Of a stretch of DNA of 64,000 nucleotides, positions 35,778 to 44,283 are shown piece after piece (positions within the stretch are counted from its first letter, which is position 1; each line of letters opens with the position of its first letter). Under the pieces are notes generated by a model. It did no database searches and was not told where the DNA came from. It worked only from the letters and a program-made list of their open reading frames with translations. Location of the stretch: NCBI GenBank assembly GCA_002709005.1, contig PAPH01000082.1, positions 1 to 64,000 on the forward strand. The letters run 5' to 3'. A program made the position numbers and the translations under genes. This DNA comes from Hyphomicrobiales bacterium. GTDB lineage: Bacteria > Pseudomonadota > Alphaproteobacteria > Rhizobiales > Rhizobiaceae.

Positions 35778-35803
35778 ACGGTGCCGCCATCTGGCGGCAC
35801 CGT
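35778..35803 (+). terminator. Intercistronic hairpin between binding protein and ATPase genes
   Basis: A perfect 11-bp stem, ACGGTGCCGCC/GGCGGCACCGT, closes an ATCT loop and is followed by CTTTC. Such hairpins after binding-protein genes stabilise the upstream message or attenuate transcription, keeping the binding protein in excess over ATPase and permease. Confidence 0.65.
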
Positions 35804-35822
35804 CTTTCGGGAGAGAGCTTCG

Positions 35823-37343
35823 ATGAAACCAGCGCCTTTGCAGGAAACCGAAACGCCGAATGCGGATCGAACGATCCTGCGCGTCGAAAATCTCGGCAAG
35901 AACTATGGCGGCGTCGTCGCGCTGCGCGATGTCGACCTGTCGATCCGTGCGGGAACGATCCACGGACTGCTGGGGGAGAACGGGGCCGGCAAGAGTACGC
36001 TCGTCGGCATCATGTCCGGCCAGCGCCAACCATCCTCCGGGACCATCTATCTGGACGAGCAGCCGCTGCATCATGTCGATGTTCAGGCGATGGAGGAGGC
36101 CGGGGTCTTCCTGGTGACCCAGGAGCCGATGATCATCGATCATCTCAGTGCCGCCGAAAACCTGATGCTGGGCATCTGGCCGAAGCGCCGCTTCGGCTTC
36201 GTCAACTGGGGCAAGCTGCGCTCGGATGCCGAACGCATGCTCGAGGGCACCGGCATTCCCTCCGAAACCCGAGCGGGCCTGCTCGATGCCGTCGCGCGCC
36301 GCAAGATCAACATTCTCAGGGCGATGTTTTCCGGCGGCAAGGTCATCATTCTCGACGAGCCGACAGCCGCGCTGACGGTCGACGACCGCGCCCAGCTTTT
36401 CGATTTTATGCGCCGGCTGAAAAGCGAAGGCGTCACCTTCATCTTCATTTCGCATTTCAACGACGAAATCCTCGAAATCTGCGATGCCGTGTCGGTGCTG
36501 CGCGATGGCCAGTATGCGGGCGGTTCCGAGGATGTCGGCGGCATGACCTCGGAGGATCTGTCCGAATTGGTGCTGGGCCGCGGTCTGGTCCTGTTCGAGC
36601 GCAAACGGCCGGTCTTCGAACCCTCAACCCCGGCGATTGAACTCAGGAACATCCGTTCCGCCAAGGTCGATCTTCCCGAACTCCGAATTCGCTCCGGCGA
36701 GGTTCTCGGCATCACCGGGCTTCCCGGCGGCGGCGGCAAGGAACTGGCGCGCGTCCTGTTCGGGCTGGAACCCGGTCGATCCGGCACGATCCGCTTTCCC
36801 GATGGTGAGGAGCGTGAACTGCCGGAGCATCCTTCCGAAGCGTTTGCGGCAGGCATCGCCTACCTGTCGGACGATCGTCGCAAGGACGGTTCGATCGCCC
36901 AGATGTCGATCGCCCACAATATTTCCCTGTCTGCCGAGGTCGCGCTCGCCAGCGGCGCTTTCCTGAAGCCGGAGCAGGAGAGGGCGCTTTCGGAGCGCTA
37001 TTTCGGCTCCCTCGGGATCAAGGCTCCAGATAGCGGTGTGGCCGTGGACACCTTGTCAGGCGGCAATCAGCAGAAGGTCTGCCTTGGCCGCGTACTCGCC
37101 ACCGAGCCCAAGCTGCTGATGCTTGATGAGCCGACCCGCGGCATCGACGTGGGCGTGAAGCAGGATGTCTTGCGCATCGTGGACGAACTGAGCCGCACCG
37201 GCGTCTCCGTCATCATCATCTCGACGGATACCGACGAGCTGGTGCGCGCGGTCGACAGAGTGCTGATCTTTCAGGGCGGCCGCGTCCGGGAGGAATTGGC
37301 GGGTGAGAATATCACGCGAAGCAAGCTTCGCGATCTCGGGTAA
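35823..37343 (+). CDS. Ribose-type ABC importer ATPase, two nucleotide-binding domains
   Basis: This 506-residue protein holds two ABC domains, as in RbsA/XylG. The first has an intact Walker A (GENGAGKST), Walker B (VIILDEPTAAL) and H-loop (FIFISH), but its signature reads LLDAVARRKIN instead of LSxxxxQ. The second has the family's altered Walker A (GLPGGGGKEL), an intact signature LSGGNQQKV and DEPTRGIDVG. Only one composite ATP site therefore looks complete. The ATG at 35823 follows GGGAGAGAG; the longer frame reads into the intercistronic hairpin and was not used. It works with the flanking binding protein and permease at the inner membrane. Confidence 0.88.
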   Translation: MKPAPLQETETPNADRTILRVENLGKNYGGVVALRDVDLSIRAGTIHGLLGENGAGKSTLVGIMSGQRQPSSGTIYLDEQPLHHVDVQAMEEAGVFLVTQEPMIIDHLSAAENLMLGIWPKRRFGFVNWGKLRSDAERMLEGTGIPSETRAGLLDAVARRKINILRAMFSGGKVIILDEPTAALTVDDRAQLFDFMRRLKSEGVTFIFISHFNDEILEICDAVSVLRDGQYAGGSEDVGGMTSEDLSELVLGRGLVLFERKRPVFEPSTPAIELRNIRSAKVDLPELRIRSGEVLGITGLPGGGGKELARVLFGLEPGRSGTIRFPDGEERELPEHPSEAFAAGIAYLSDDRRKDGSIAQMSIAHNISLSAEVALASGAFLKPEQERALSERYFGSLGIKAPDSGVAVDTLSGGNQQKVCLGRVLATEPKLLMLDEPTRGIDVGVKQDVLRIVDELSRTGVSVIIISTDTDELVRAVDRVLIFQGGRVREELAGENITRSKLRDLG

Positions 37344-37393
37344 CGGCTCGGCTACGGCGCGACAAGCCGGCCCGGAATGAGAGGAGACGACAA

Positions 37394-38389
37394 ATGAGCG
37401 ACACAGCCATGACCACAAGCGCCACCAAGCCGGGTTCACCCGGCCGAAAGACGACCGCGACCGGCTGGATCCTTCACAATGTGGTCTGGATCTGGCTGAT
37501 CGCACTCGTCGTCATCTTCGGGATGTTCAACGAGTATTTCTTCACCATCTTCAACCTGCAGAACATCATGGTGCAGGCCACCGTTCTCGGGATCATGGCG
37601 CTTGCCATGGCATTGCCGCTGCTCGTTGCCGAAATCGATCTTTCGATCCCCGCCAATGTCGGCTTTTCGGCGGCGATCGGGGCGCTCTGCAATACCGATC
37701 TCGGCATGCCCTTCGGCATCGCCGCGCTGATAGGCATCGCCGCGGCGACCTTAATCGGCTTCTTCAATGCGGTGTGCATCACCAAGCTCAAGATGGTCTC
37801 GTTGATCCAGACGCTGTCGATGATGATCATTCTTCAGGGCGCCCTGCTGGCCCTGACCCAGGGGCGCACGATTACAAGCCTGAGCTCCGGCTATGTCTGG
37901 ATCGGACAGGAAACGATCGGCGGCTGGCCGGTCATGCCCATCGTCTTCCTGCTGGCGATCGTCGGGATGGCCATCCTGCTGCGCAATACCGTGCTCGGCC
38001 GCTCGATCTATGCCGTCGGCGGCAATGCGGTGGCGTCCAATTCCGCCGGTATCCGCGTCGACCGCGTCAAGATCCTCGCCTATTCGATATCGGGCTTCCT
38101 GGCCGGCGTGGCGGGTTACCTGCTGGCTTCCTGGCAGATGGCGATCACCTCGAACCAGGGCGCGAGCTATCTGCTCTACGCCATCGCCGCGCCGATCATC
38201 GGCGGCGTCTCGGTCTTCGGTGGCCGCGGCAGCGTGATCGGCGTGCTCGGCGGCGTGCTGCTGCTGACCGTCATCCAGGTGGGGCTGGCAATCATTTCCG
38301 TGCCGTCCTTCTATGTCGGCATGATCGGCGGCATCATGATCTTCATCGCCGTCGGCATCGACGCTATCCGCGTGCGCTATTTCGGTTAG
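37394..38389 (+). CDS. Ribose-type ABC importer permease
   Basis: This 331-residue membrane protein has about eight to ten hydrophobic helices and the family blocks ALPLLVAEIDLSIPANVGFSA and GRSIYAVGGNAVASNSAGIRVDRVK, plus GAPIIGGVSVFGGRGS-like IIGGVSVFGGRGS near the end. It forms the membrane channel of the ABC importer encoded just upstream (BPD_transp_2 family). GAGGAGA precedes the ATG. A terminator-like hairpin follows the stop. Confidence 0.88.
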   Translation: MSDTAMTTSATKPGSPGRKTTATGWILHNVVWIWLIALVVIFGMFNEYFFTIFNLQNIMVQATVLGIMALAMALPLLVAEIDLSIPANVGFSAAIGALCNTDLGMPFGIAALIGIAAATLIGFFNAVCITKLKMVSLIQTLSMMIILQGALLALTQGRTITSLSSGYVWIGQETIGGWPVMPIVFLLAIVGMAILLRNTVLGRSIYAVGGNAVASNSAGIRVDRVKILAYSISGFLAGVAGYLLASWQMAITSNQGASYLLYAIAAPIIGGVSVFGGRGSVIGVLGGVLLLTVIQVGLAIISVPSFYVGMIGGIMIFIAVGIDAIRVRYFG

Positions 38390-38423
38390 CGCAACGCACC
38401 ATCCACAGACCTCCCGAGCCAAG

Positions 38424-38458
38424 GCGCCGGCTTCTCACGAAGCCGGCGCATTTCGTTT
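38424..38458 (+). terminator. Intrinsic terminator after the ABC permease
   Basis: GCGCCGGCTTC and GAAGCCGGCGC form a perfect 11-bp stem with a TCAC loop, followed by ATTTCGTTT. It lies 34 bases after the permease stop and could also act on the convergent GntR gene. Confidence 0.75.
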
Positions 38459-38549
38459 GCGGCATCCGGAACGGCGGGAAGGCACGAAGCTGACCGCGAG
38501 CCACGCTGCCCCTTTTGGCCGGGGCAGCCGCGCCGCTGCAGGGGCGGGG

Positions 38550-39557
38550 TCAACCGTTGATATTCAGATATTCCGGAAGCTTGATCCCGCCGACTTCCGA
38601 AGTGATCTCGAACCGGTGCAGCCATCGCTTGAGGGCCAGCTTGAGGTGAGAAACAAGCATGCGGCTTGCCAGCGGCGGATCGCCATCGAGGAGCGCCTGG
38701 ACGATCCCTTCGTGCTCCTTGAGCGCCGCCTCGATCAGTTCCATGGGAATTTCGAGGAACGGCTCCGTCAGGTAGCGTGTGGGAACGAAGAGGGCCTGCG
38801 TACGGTCCAGCGCGGTCAGGATTTCCTTGTTGGGGCAGTAGGACAAGAGGCTGGAATGCAGGTCCGTCTCGGCCTCGTCGAAGTCGTGGCTCTGAATGGG
38901 CAGGCGGCCGAGGGCATTCCAGATATTCTGGCGCGCGCGTTCCAGTTCCTGTTTCGGGATATGCGGTGCAGCCTGGATCAGGGCCTGGGGTTCGAGCAGC
39001 CATCGCAACTCGTAAAGATGCTCCACGCGTTCCGGCGTGATCCGGCGCGCAATCCAATGGCCGGACTTGTCCTTGTGCACGAGCCCCACTCCGTCCATCC
39101 GCGCCAGCGTGTCGCGGGTGACAGTCCGGCTTACGCCGAAGCTCTCCGCCAGTTTCCTCTCGTTGATCTGGACCGTGTAGAAGAGGATCGCTGTGGCGAC
39201 GTCACGCTCGAGTTCCTCGTACATCCGCTCCCACTGGCGGGGCGACTGGATGTTGAGCTTGCCCAGCTTGGCGGCCTGCCCGGCTTCCGCAACGGGGCCG
39301 TCGCCGATCACCTCGTAGCCCGCGCCTGGTGTCTCCCGAAGGAGACCGTCGGCAAGCAGGTCCGTCAGCGCCTGACGCGCCGGCGAACGGCTGACGCCGA
39401 ACGCTTTTGCAACCTGGGATTCCACCAGGCGCTCCCCGTTGCGAACGCGGCCGCTTTCAATCATCGCCCGGAGCATTGCCTGGACGCGATCCGACAGAGA
39501 GACGCTCCGCCCGCCAGTGGCCGCTTGTGCCCTCAGGTCCGAATTTTTCGTATCCAT
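38550..39557 (-). CDS. GntR-family regulator with two winged helix-turn-helix domains and an FCD-like domain
   Basis: This 335-residue protein has two GntR-type DNA-binding domains in tandem: residues about 20-85 (RLVESQVAKAFGVSRSPARQAL) and about 108-172 (QINERKLAESFGVSRTVTRDTL). A C-terminal all-helical FCD-like ligand domain follows (about 178-320). Typical FadR/FCD regulators are 220-250 residues with one HTH. It is the last gene of the TRAP operon, 13 bases after dctM, and probably autoregulates the locus in response to the substrate or an intermediate. The ATG at 39557 has GGGAGA upstream; the longer frame overlaps dctM. Confidence 0.82.
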   Translation of the reverse strand: MDTKNSDLRAQAATGGRSVSLSDRVQAMLRAMIESGRVRNGERLVESQVAKAFGVSRSPARQALTDLLADGLLRETPGAGYEVIGDGPVAEAGQAAKLGKLNIQSPRQWERMYEELERDVATAILFYTVQINERKLAESFGVSRTVTRDTLARMDGVGLVHKDKSGHWIARRITPERVEHLYELRWLLEPQALIQAAPHIPKQELERARQNIWNALGRLPIQSHDFDEAETDLHSSLLSYCPNKEILTALDRTQALFVPTRYLTEPFLEIPMELIEAALKEHEGIVQALLDGDPPLASRMLVSHLKLALKRWLHRFEITSEVGGIKLPEYLNING

Positions 39558-39570
39558 GTGCGTCTCCCGC

Positions 39571-40884
39571 CTATTGCATGATGGAAGGAAGGAATTGCGC
39601 AATCTGCGGGAAGAACAGCACCAGGGAAAGCCCGATGACCTGCAGGGCGACGAAAGGGATAGCCGAGACGAAGATATCGTTCAGGCTGACACCCTCCGGC
39701 GCGACGGCTTTCAGGTAGAAGGCAGCCGGCCCGAAGGGCGGCGTGAGATAGGATATCTGCATGTTCATCGTGAAGAGCACGCCGAACCAGACCGGGTCCA
39801 TGCCGTATCCCTTGATGATGGGCACGAAGATCGGCATCGTCAGCAAAACGATCCCGATCCAGTCGATGAACGCGCCGAGCACAATCAGGATCAGCATCAT
39901 GATGATGACGACACCGAGAGGAGGCAGCGGCAATCCGCCGATCATGTCCTGCAGGAAGGTTGTCCCGCCTGCCAGCGTATAGATCCCCACCAGCGCCGAC
40001 GCGCCGAAGAACACCCATGTCAGCATTGCGACCGTGCTTCCGGTCTGCTTGAGCACGTCGATCAGCATCGGGATCTTCAATTCCCCGTTGATCGCAACGA
40101 TCACCAGCGCACCCAGAACACCGATCGCCGCCGTCTCGGTGGGCGTGGCGATGCCGGTGTAAAGCGAGCCCAGCACCGTCACGATCAGGGCGATTGGGAG
40201 AACGAGCGCCTTGGCGAGGGAGAGTTTCTGGACCAGCGGCATCTCGCGTTCTTCGATATCTGCGAGAGGGCCTTTCTCCGGGTGGAGATAGCAGGTCCCG
40301 AGTACGTAGAGGATGTAGAGGAGGGCAAGCAAGGCCCCCGGAAGCAGTGCGGCGAGGAACAGTTCCCCAATCGAGACCTGGGCCACGAGACCGTAGACGA
40401 TCAGCACAATGCTCGGCGGCAGCAGTGTGCCGAGCGAGCCACCGGCGCAGACGACGCCAAGCGCAAGACGTTTGTCGTAGCCCTTGTTGAGCATGGCGGG
40501 CAGGCATACGAGACCGAGAAGCAGGATTTCGGCTCCGATAATGCCCACCATGGCGGCGAGGATGGTGCTGGTGAGAAGCGTTCCGACGGCGAGACCGCCG
40601 CGCAGCCGTCCCGACCAGATGTGGAGCGCGTGGAACAGGCGCTCGACGACCCCTGCCTTTTCCAGAAGGCAGCCCATGAGCACGAACAGCGGCACCGCAA
40701 TCAGCGAATAGTTCCCCATCAGGGTGAAGATGCGGCTCGGGATGAGATAGAGCGCATCGGGCCCGAAGGTCAGCAGCGTGAGGACGACGGCGGTCAGGCC
40801 CGTGGCGAAGGCGAGCGGAATTCCCGTCGTCATCAGGAGGAAGAGCAGGCCGAGCGTCAGCAGGGTAAGCAGTTCACCGTTCAT
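39571..40884 (-). CDS. dctM: TRAP transporter large permease (DctM)
   Basis: This 437-residue membrane protein has about 12 hydrophobic helices and DctM family blocks such as LLFLLMTTGIPLAFATGL, GGSLGTLLPPSIVLIVYG and FTMNMQISYLTPPFGPAAFYLKAV. With the small permease and the binding protein just upstream it makes a sodium-coupled TRAP uptake system, here probably for a sugar acid or other carboxylate. Its start overlaps the small-permease stop (11 bases). Confidence 0.9.
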   Translation of the reverse strand: MNGELLTLLTLGLLFLLMTTGIPLAFATGLTAVVLTLLTFGPDALYLIPSRIFTLMGNYSLIAVPLFVLMGCLLEKAGVVERLFHALHIWSGRLRGGLAVGTLLTSTILAAMVGIIGAEILLLGLVCLPAMLNKGYDKRLALGVVCAGGSLGTLLPPSIVLIVYGLVAQVSIGELFLAALLPGALLALLYILYVLGTCYLHPEKGPLADIEEREMPLVQKLSLAKALVLPIALIVTVLGSLYTGIATPTETAAIGVLGALVIVAINGELKIPMLIDVLKQTGSTVAMLTWVFFGASALVGIYTLAGGTTFLQDMIGGLPLPPLGVVIIMMLILIVLGAFIDWIGIVLLTMPIFVPIIKGYGMDPVWFGVLFTMNMQISYLTPPFGPAAFYLKAVAPEGVSLNDIFVSAIPFVALQVIGLSLVLFFPQIAQFLPSIMQ

Positions 40885-41362
40885 CGCGGAGTCTCCGAAC
40901 CGAATTGACGATGCCGACGATTGCCTGCAGACACATCACGCCCGCGCCGACCGGGATTGCAGCCTTCATGACCGTGGGCGCATGCGAATCCCAGCCACCG
41001 CCGGATGTTTCGCCGGCCTGTATGGCGGGCCAGGCCTGCTTGATCCCGTACCAGAAGACGATTGCCAGGAAGACGAAGGCCAGCAGGTTGGAAACGACGT
41101 CCATGATGCGCTGAACGCGCTTGGGCAGGATGTTATAGATCGCGTCGATCCGCACATGTGCGTCGGTCGCCTGCGCAGCGGGGCCCGCCAGAAGGTAGTG
41201 CACGCCAGCGATGGCGATCACCAGTTCAAGACCCCAGATTGTCGGGCTGTTGAAGAAGTAGCGCAGCCCGACGTCGAGGATGGTGATGAGAAAAACGGCC
41301 GAATAGACCAGCACCGAGCTGACCTCGCCGAGTAGCCGGTTGAAATTGGTGATGTGGTGCAA
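40874..41362 (-). CDS. dctQ: TRAP transporter small permease (DctQ), TTG start
   Basis: This 162-residue protein has four hydrophobic helices and the DctQ pattern VLDVGLRYFFN-like ILDVGLRYFFNSPTIWGLEL, plus HVRIDAIYNILPKRVQRIMD. No in-frame ATG lies near the N-terminus. A TTG at 41362 is preceded at 6 bases by AGGGGAGG, a near-perfect ribosome site, so that start was chosen over a TTG further upstream. It links the binding protein to the large permease in the TRAP complex. Confidence 0.82.
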   Translation of the reverse strand: MHHITNFNRLLGEVSSVLVYSAVFLITILDVGLRYFFNSPTIWGLELVIAIAGVHYLLAGPAAQATDAHVRIDAIYNILPKRVQRIMDVVSNLLAFVFLAIVFWYGIKQAWPAIQAGETSGGGWDSHAPTVMKAAIPVGAGVMCLQAIVGIVNSVRRLRDER

Positions 41363-41385
41363 ACGGACCTCCCCTGGGCGGTGGC

Positions 41386-41411
41386 GCGCCGAACCCAAGG
41401 CGGTCCGGCGC
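41386..41411 (-). terminator. Hairpin between dctP and dctQ
   Basis: GCGCCGGA and TTCGGCGC on the minus strand pair over 8 bp (one G-T) with a 10-base loop in the 57-base gap after the binding-protein gene. There is no T-run; it probably stabilises the dctP message, like the other hairpins after binding-protein genes here. Confidence 0.4.
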
Positions 41412-41419
41412 TGCCGACA

Positions 41420-42439
41420 TTACTCGATCAAGCCGAGGCTGCGCATGTAGGTCATCTGGCTGTCGAGTGCCTTCTGGGCGAGATCGCTGCGCTTTGCGAA
41501 ATCCTTCCACACATCGACCGCGGCGGCGCGGAAGGTGTTCTTGTCCTCGTCGCTCCAGTTGATGAGCGTGACACCTTCGCCGGCCAGCTTCTCGGCGGCC
41601 TTCTCGTCCTCCTCGTGCATGGTCGACGCCATGTCGTCGGCGAAGGCACGGACGGCGGCGGAGAGTTCTTCCTGCAGCTCCGGAGACAGCGAATCCCACA
41701 CCGATTTGCGGATGGCGACGTCGGCGATCGACATCGAGTGGAAGCCCGGATAGATCGCGTATTTGGCGATGTCGTGGAAGCCGAGTTCCTCGTTCATCGA
41801 CAAGGTGCCCCAATCGGCGCCGTCGACGACGCCCTTGTCGAGCGCGCTGTAGACCTCGGTTCCCGCCATCTCGATCGGGATGGCCCCGAATTTCTCGAAG
41901 ACCTCGGAGAACATGCCCTTCGACATGCGCAGCTTGACGCCCTTGAATTCATCGGGGTGCTCGACCGGCTGCTTCAGGGGCAGCGATTCCATCCCCCAGG
42001 TGGCGATCCCGATCGGGTAGATGCCGTAAGGCTCGTAGGCCTCGCGGAGAAGGTCGAGCCCCTCGTTTTCATAGAAATAGTCGAGCAGCTGCTTGGGTTC
42101 CTGATAGGCTCCGACGAGTCCGCCGAGAACGGCGAATGCCGGTTCACGGCCGGTCCAGTAGGCAGGCGCGTTGTGCTGGCCGTCCAGCACTCCCATCTTG
42201 ACCGCGTCCAGCGTTTCCGCGGTGCCGACGACCGCGCCGGCGGGAAGCGGCCTGATTGCGACCGCTCCGTCGGTGCGCTTCTCGACATCGGCGGCAAAGC
42301 GCTCGAAGCTCTCCTGGGTGGTTGTCCCCGACTGCCACATGCTCTGGATGGTCCAGTTGTACTCCGCCGCGGAAGCCGAAGCGAGCGGTACGGCGGCAAT
42401 GATCGCGGCCATGGTCAGGCCGGTGAGTATACGATTCAT
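41420..42439 (-). CDS. dctP: TRAP transporter substrate-binding protein (DctP family)
   Basis: This 339-residue protein has a Sec signal peptide (cleavage near SASAAEY, residue 25) and the DctP pattern with the conserved ligand Arg in GVKLRMSKGM and SALDKGVVDGADWG. It captures a carboxylate in the periplasm and delivers it to the DctQM pair encoded downstream. The length and WGMESLPLKQP block suggest the branch that binds larger ligands than C4-dicarboxylates. The ATG has GGAGGAAAA upstream. Confidence 0.88.
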   Translation of the reverse strand: MNRILTGLTMAAIIAAVPLASASAAEYNWTIQSMWQSGTTTQESFERFAADVEKRTDGAVAIRPLPAGAVVGTAETLDAVKMGVLDGQHNAPAYWTGREPAFAVLGGLVGAYQEPKQLLDYFYENEGLDLLREAYEPYGIYPIGIATWGMESLPLKQPVEHPDEFKGVKLRMSKGMFSEVFEKFGAIPIEMAGTEVYSALDKGVVDGADWGTLSMNEELGFHDIAKYAIYPGFHSMSIADVAIRKSVWDSLSPELQEELSAAVRAFADDMASTMHEEDEKAAEKLAGEGVTLINWSDEDKNTFRAAAVDVWKDFAKRSDLAQKALDSQMTYMRSLGLIE

Positions 42440-42478
42440 GGTTTTCCTCCTCTGGACATGAATTGAGCGTTGAAAACG

Positions 42479-43324
42479 TTAGCCCCGACGGACGATCGTC
42501 TGGCGTTGGGTGCCAAGCCCGGCGACGCCAAGTTCCACCACGTCGCCAGGTTTGAGCCAGACCGGATCGGGCTTGATGCCCATCCCGACACCCGGCGGGG
42601 TGCCCGTGGCAATCACGTCGCCGGGCTTCAGGGTCATGTAACGGCTGCACTCGGAGACCAGCCGGTCGATTCCGAATACCATCGTGCGGGTATTTCCGGT
42701 CTGCATGCGCTTGCCGTTCACGTCGAGCCAAAGATCGAGCGACTGAGGGTCACCGATCTCATCCGGCGTGACCAGCCAGGGGCCGAGCGGCCCGAACGTG
42801 TCGCAGCCCTTGCCCTTGTCCCATTGACCCGAAGACATCTGAAACGCACGCTCGGATACATCGTTGGCCACGCAGTAGCCGGCAATGTGATCGCGTGCCT
42901 CGGCCTCGGAGATGTCGCGGGCTTCCCGCGAGATGACGATGGCGAGTTCAACCTCCCAATCGAGCTTGGTCGATCCTCTCGGCTGCACTGTATCGTCGTT
43001 CGGTCCGCAGATCGCCGAGGGCGCCTTGAGGAAGATGATCGGGGAGTCGGGAACCTGCATGCCGGCCTCGGCGGCATGATCGGAATAGTTCAGCCCGATG
43101 CAGATGAACTTCGAAATCCCCTCGAGCGGTGGACCGAAGCGTGGCTCTCCTTCAACGAGAGGCAGCGTCTCGACGTCGATCGCGGCCAAGCGTTCCAGTA
43201 TTCCTCCGGCGAGAGCCTTGCCGTCCAGCTTTTCAACATGGCCGCTCAGGTCGCGTATCGCACCGCTGCCGTCAATGAGGCCGACCTTCTCGTTCCCCTC
43301 GTCGCCGTATCTGCACAACTTCAT
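42479..43324 (-). CDS. FAH-family hydrolase, 2,4-diketo-3-deoxy-sugar-acid hydrolase-like
   Basis: This 281-residue fumarylacetoacetate-hydrolase-family protein has FICIGLNYSDHAAE, DWEVELAIVI (Glu metal ligands), NDVSERAFQ, GQWDKGKGCDTFGPLGPWLVT and GDVIATGTPPGVG. This is the branch holding 2,4-diketo-3-deoxy-L-fuconate/rhamnonate hydrolase (cleavage to pyruvate and L-lactate) and proteins named ureidoglycolate lyase. The former fits the neighbouring SDR and LldD-like genes. A TTG at 43327 precedes the ATG at 43324; TTTTGGAGA 7 bases upstream favours the ATG. It lies 26 bases after the SDR. Confidence 0.8.
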   Translation of the reverse strand: MKLCRYGDEGNEKVGLIDGSGAIRDLSGHVEKLDGKALAGGILERLAAIDVETLPLVEGEPRFGPPLEGISKFICIGLNYSDHAAEAGMQVPDSPIIFLKAPSAICGPNDDTVQPRGSTKLDWEVELAIVISREARDISEAEARDHIAGYCVANDVSERAFQMSSGQWDKGKGCDTFGPLGPWLVTPDEIGDPQSLDLWLDVNGKRMQTGNTRTMVFGIDRLVSECSRYMTLKPGDVIATGTPPGVGMGIKPDPVWLKPGDVVELGVAGLGTQRQTIVRRG

Positions 43325-43350
43325 CAATCATTCTCCAAAATCGGTTTTCG

Positions 43351-44106
43351 TTACAGGACCGTCGACGCGCCATCGACCACCATGGCGCCGCCATTGATGT
43401 GTCTGGCCTCGTCGGATGAGAGAAATGCCACCATGGCGGCGATATCCGCCGGCTCCGCCAGTGCGGCTTGACCCGCACGTTCGACCCCGCCAGCCATCGC
43501 ATCGATCCGTTCGATCATCGCCCCGCGGACCGGGCCGGGTAGTACGGCATTCACCCGCAGGCCATGCGGAGCCACATCGAGCGCAGCGGTCCGGGTCAGC
43601 CCGAGCACTGCGTGCTTGGAAGCGACATAGCCAGCCAGCCCCTTGCGTCCCCGAATGGCCGATGTGGACGCGATGTTGACCACGGCTCCCCGGCCACGGC
43701 GGATCATGCCGGGCAACACACTTTGCATGCCGACCAGGGTGCCGCGCACATTGACGTTCCAGACCGCATCGAACACATCGAGACCGTAGGACCAGACGGG
43801 AGCAACGGTCCCCTCGATCCCTGCATTGTTGACCAGGAGTTCGATCGGGGGGGACTTTCTCTCGACTTGAGCGACCACTGCGCTGAACGCATCCGGATTC
43901 GACACATCGACGGTGAAAGCCGTCCCGACGCCAGCGTTTTGCTGGACCAGAGAAAGCGTCTGCGCGTTTCCGGCCTGGTCGGCATCAAGAAGGACGAGCG
44001 ACCAGCCCTCGCGGGCGAGGCGCAGCGCGATCGCACGGCCAAGACCGCCGGCCGCGCCCGTCACCAAGGCGCTGCGCGCCGTCGCCTTTCCTCCCTGTGT
44101 TTCCAA
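43351..44106 (-). CDS. Short-chain dehydrogenase, TTG start; candidate 2-keto-3-deoxy-sugar-acid dehydrogenase
   Basis: This 251-residue classical SDR has TGAAGGLGRAIA, NNAGIEG, Ser in NIASTSAIRG and YVASK for the active site; Asp after the second strand (LLDADQ) favours NAD. There is no in-frame ATG near the start. A TTG at 44106 with GGAGG 8 bases upstream yields LETQGGKATARSALVTG, so it was chosen; the longer open frame runs antisense through the LldD-like gene and is not real. It is the first gene of the SDR-FAH-TRAP-GntR operon and would supply the diketo substrate of the FAH enzyme. Confidence 0.75.
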   Translation of the reverse strand: METQGGKATARSALVTGAAGGLGRAIALRLAREGWSLVLLDADQAGNAQTLSLVQQNAGVGTAFTVDVSNPDAFSAVVAQVERKSPPIELLVNNAGIEGTVAPVWSYGLDVFDAVWNVNVRGTLVGMQSVLPGMIRRGRGAVVNIASTSAIRGRKGLAGYVASKHAVLGLTRTAALDVAPHGLRVNAVLPGPVRGAMIERIDAMAGGVERAGQAALAEPADIAAMVAFLSSDEARHINGGAMVVDGASTVL

Positions 44107-44283
44107 TGCGCCTGCCTCCAATGCAATGTACTTTGCATCCGTAATACAGTTTATATGAGCCGTCAACAGAAGGCGGTTCAAGCATTGAAAAGCGTTTTGG
44201 CATTGAAAATCCACTGGTTTTGCACGCTTGACAGCTGAGAGCCCATATGTATTTTGCATCCTAAATTCAATTTGAGGATAGCG
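44107..44283. promoter_or_regulatory. Divergent promoter region with TTTGCAT operator-like repeats
   Basis: ATGCAATGTACTTTGCAT (44121-44138) is an imperfect palindrome (16 of 18 positions symmetric). A related ATGTATTTTGCATCC lies at 44248-44262 and shares ATGTA(C/T)TTTGCATCC with 44126-44140. One element lies next to the SDR start and the other just before the LldD-like gene. The tandem-wHTH GntR protein encoded in this locus is the likely binder, by inference. Confidence 0.5.
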
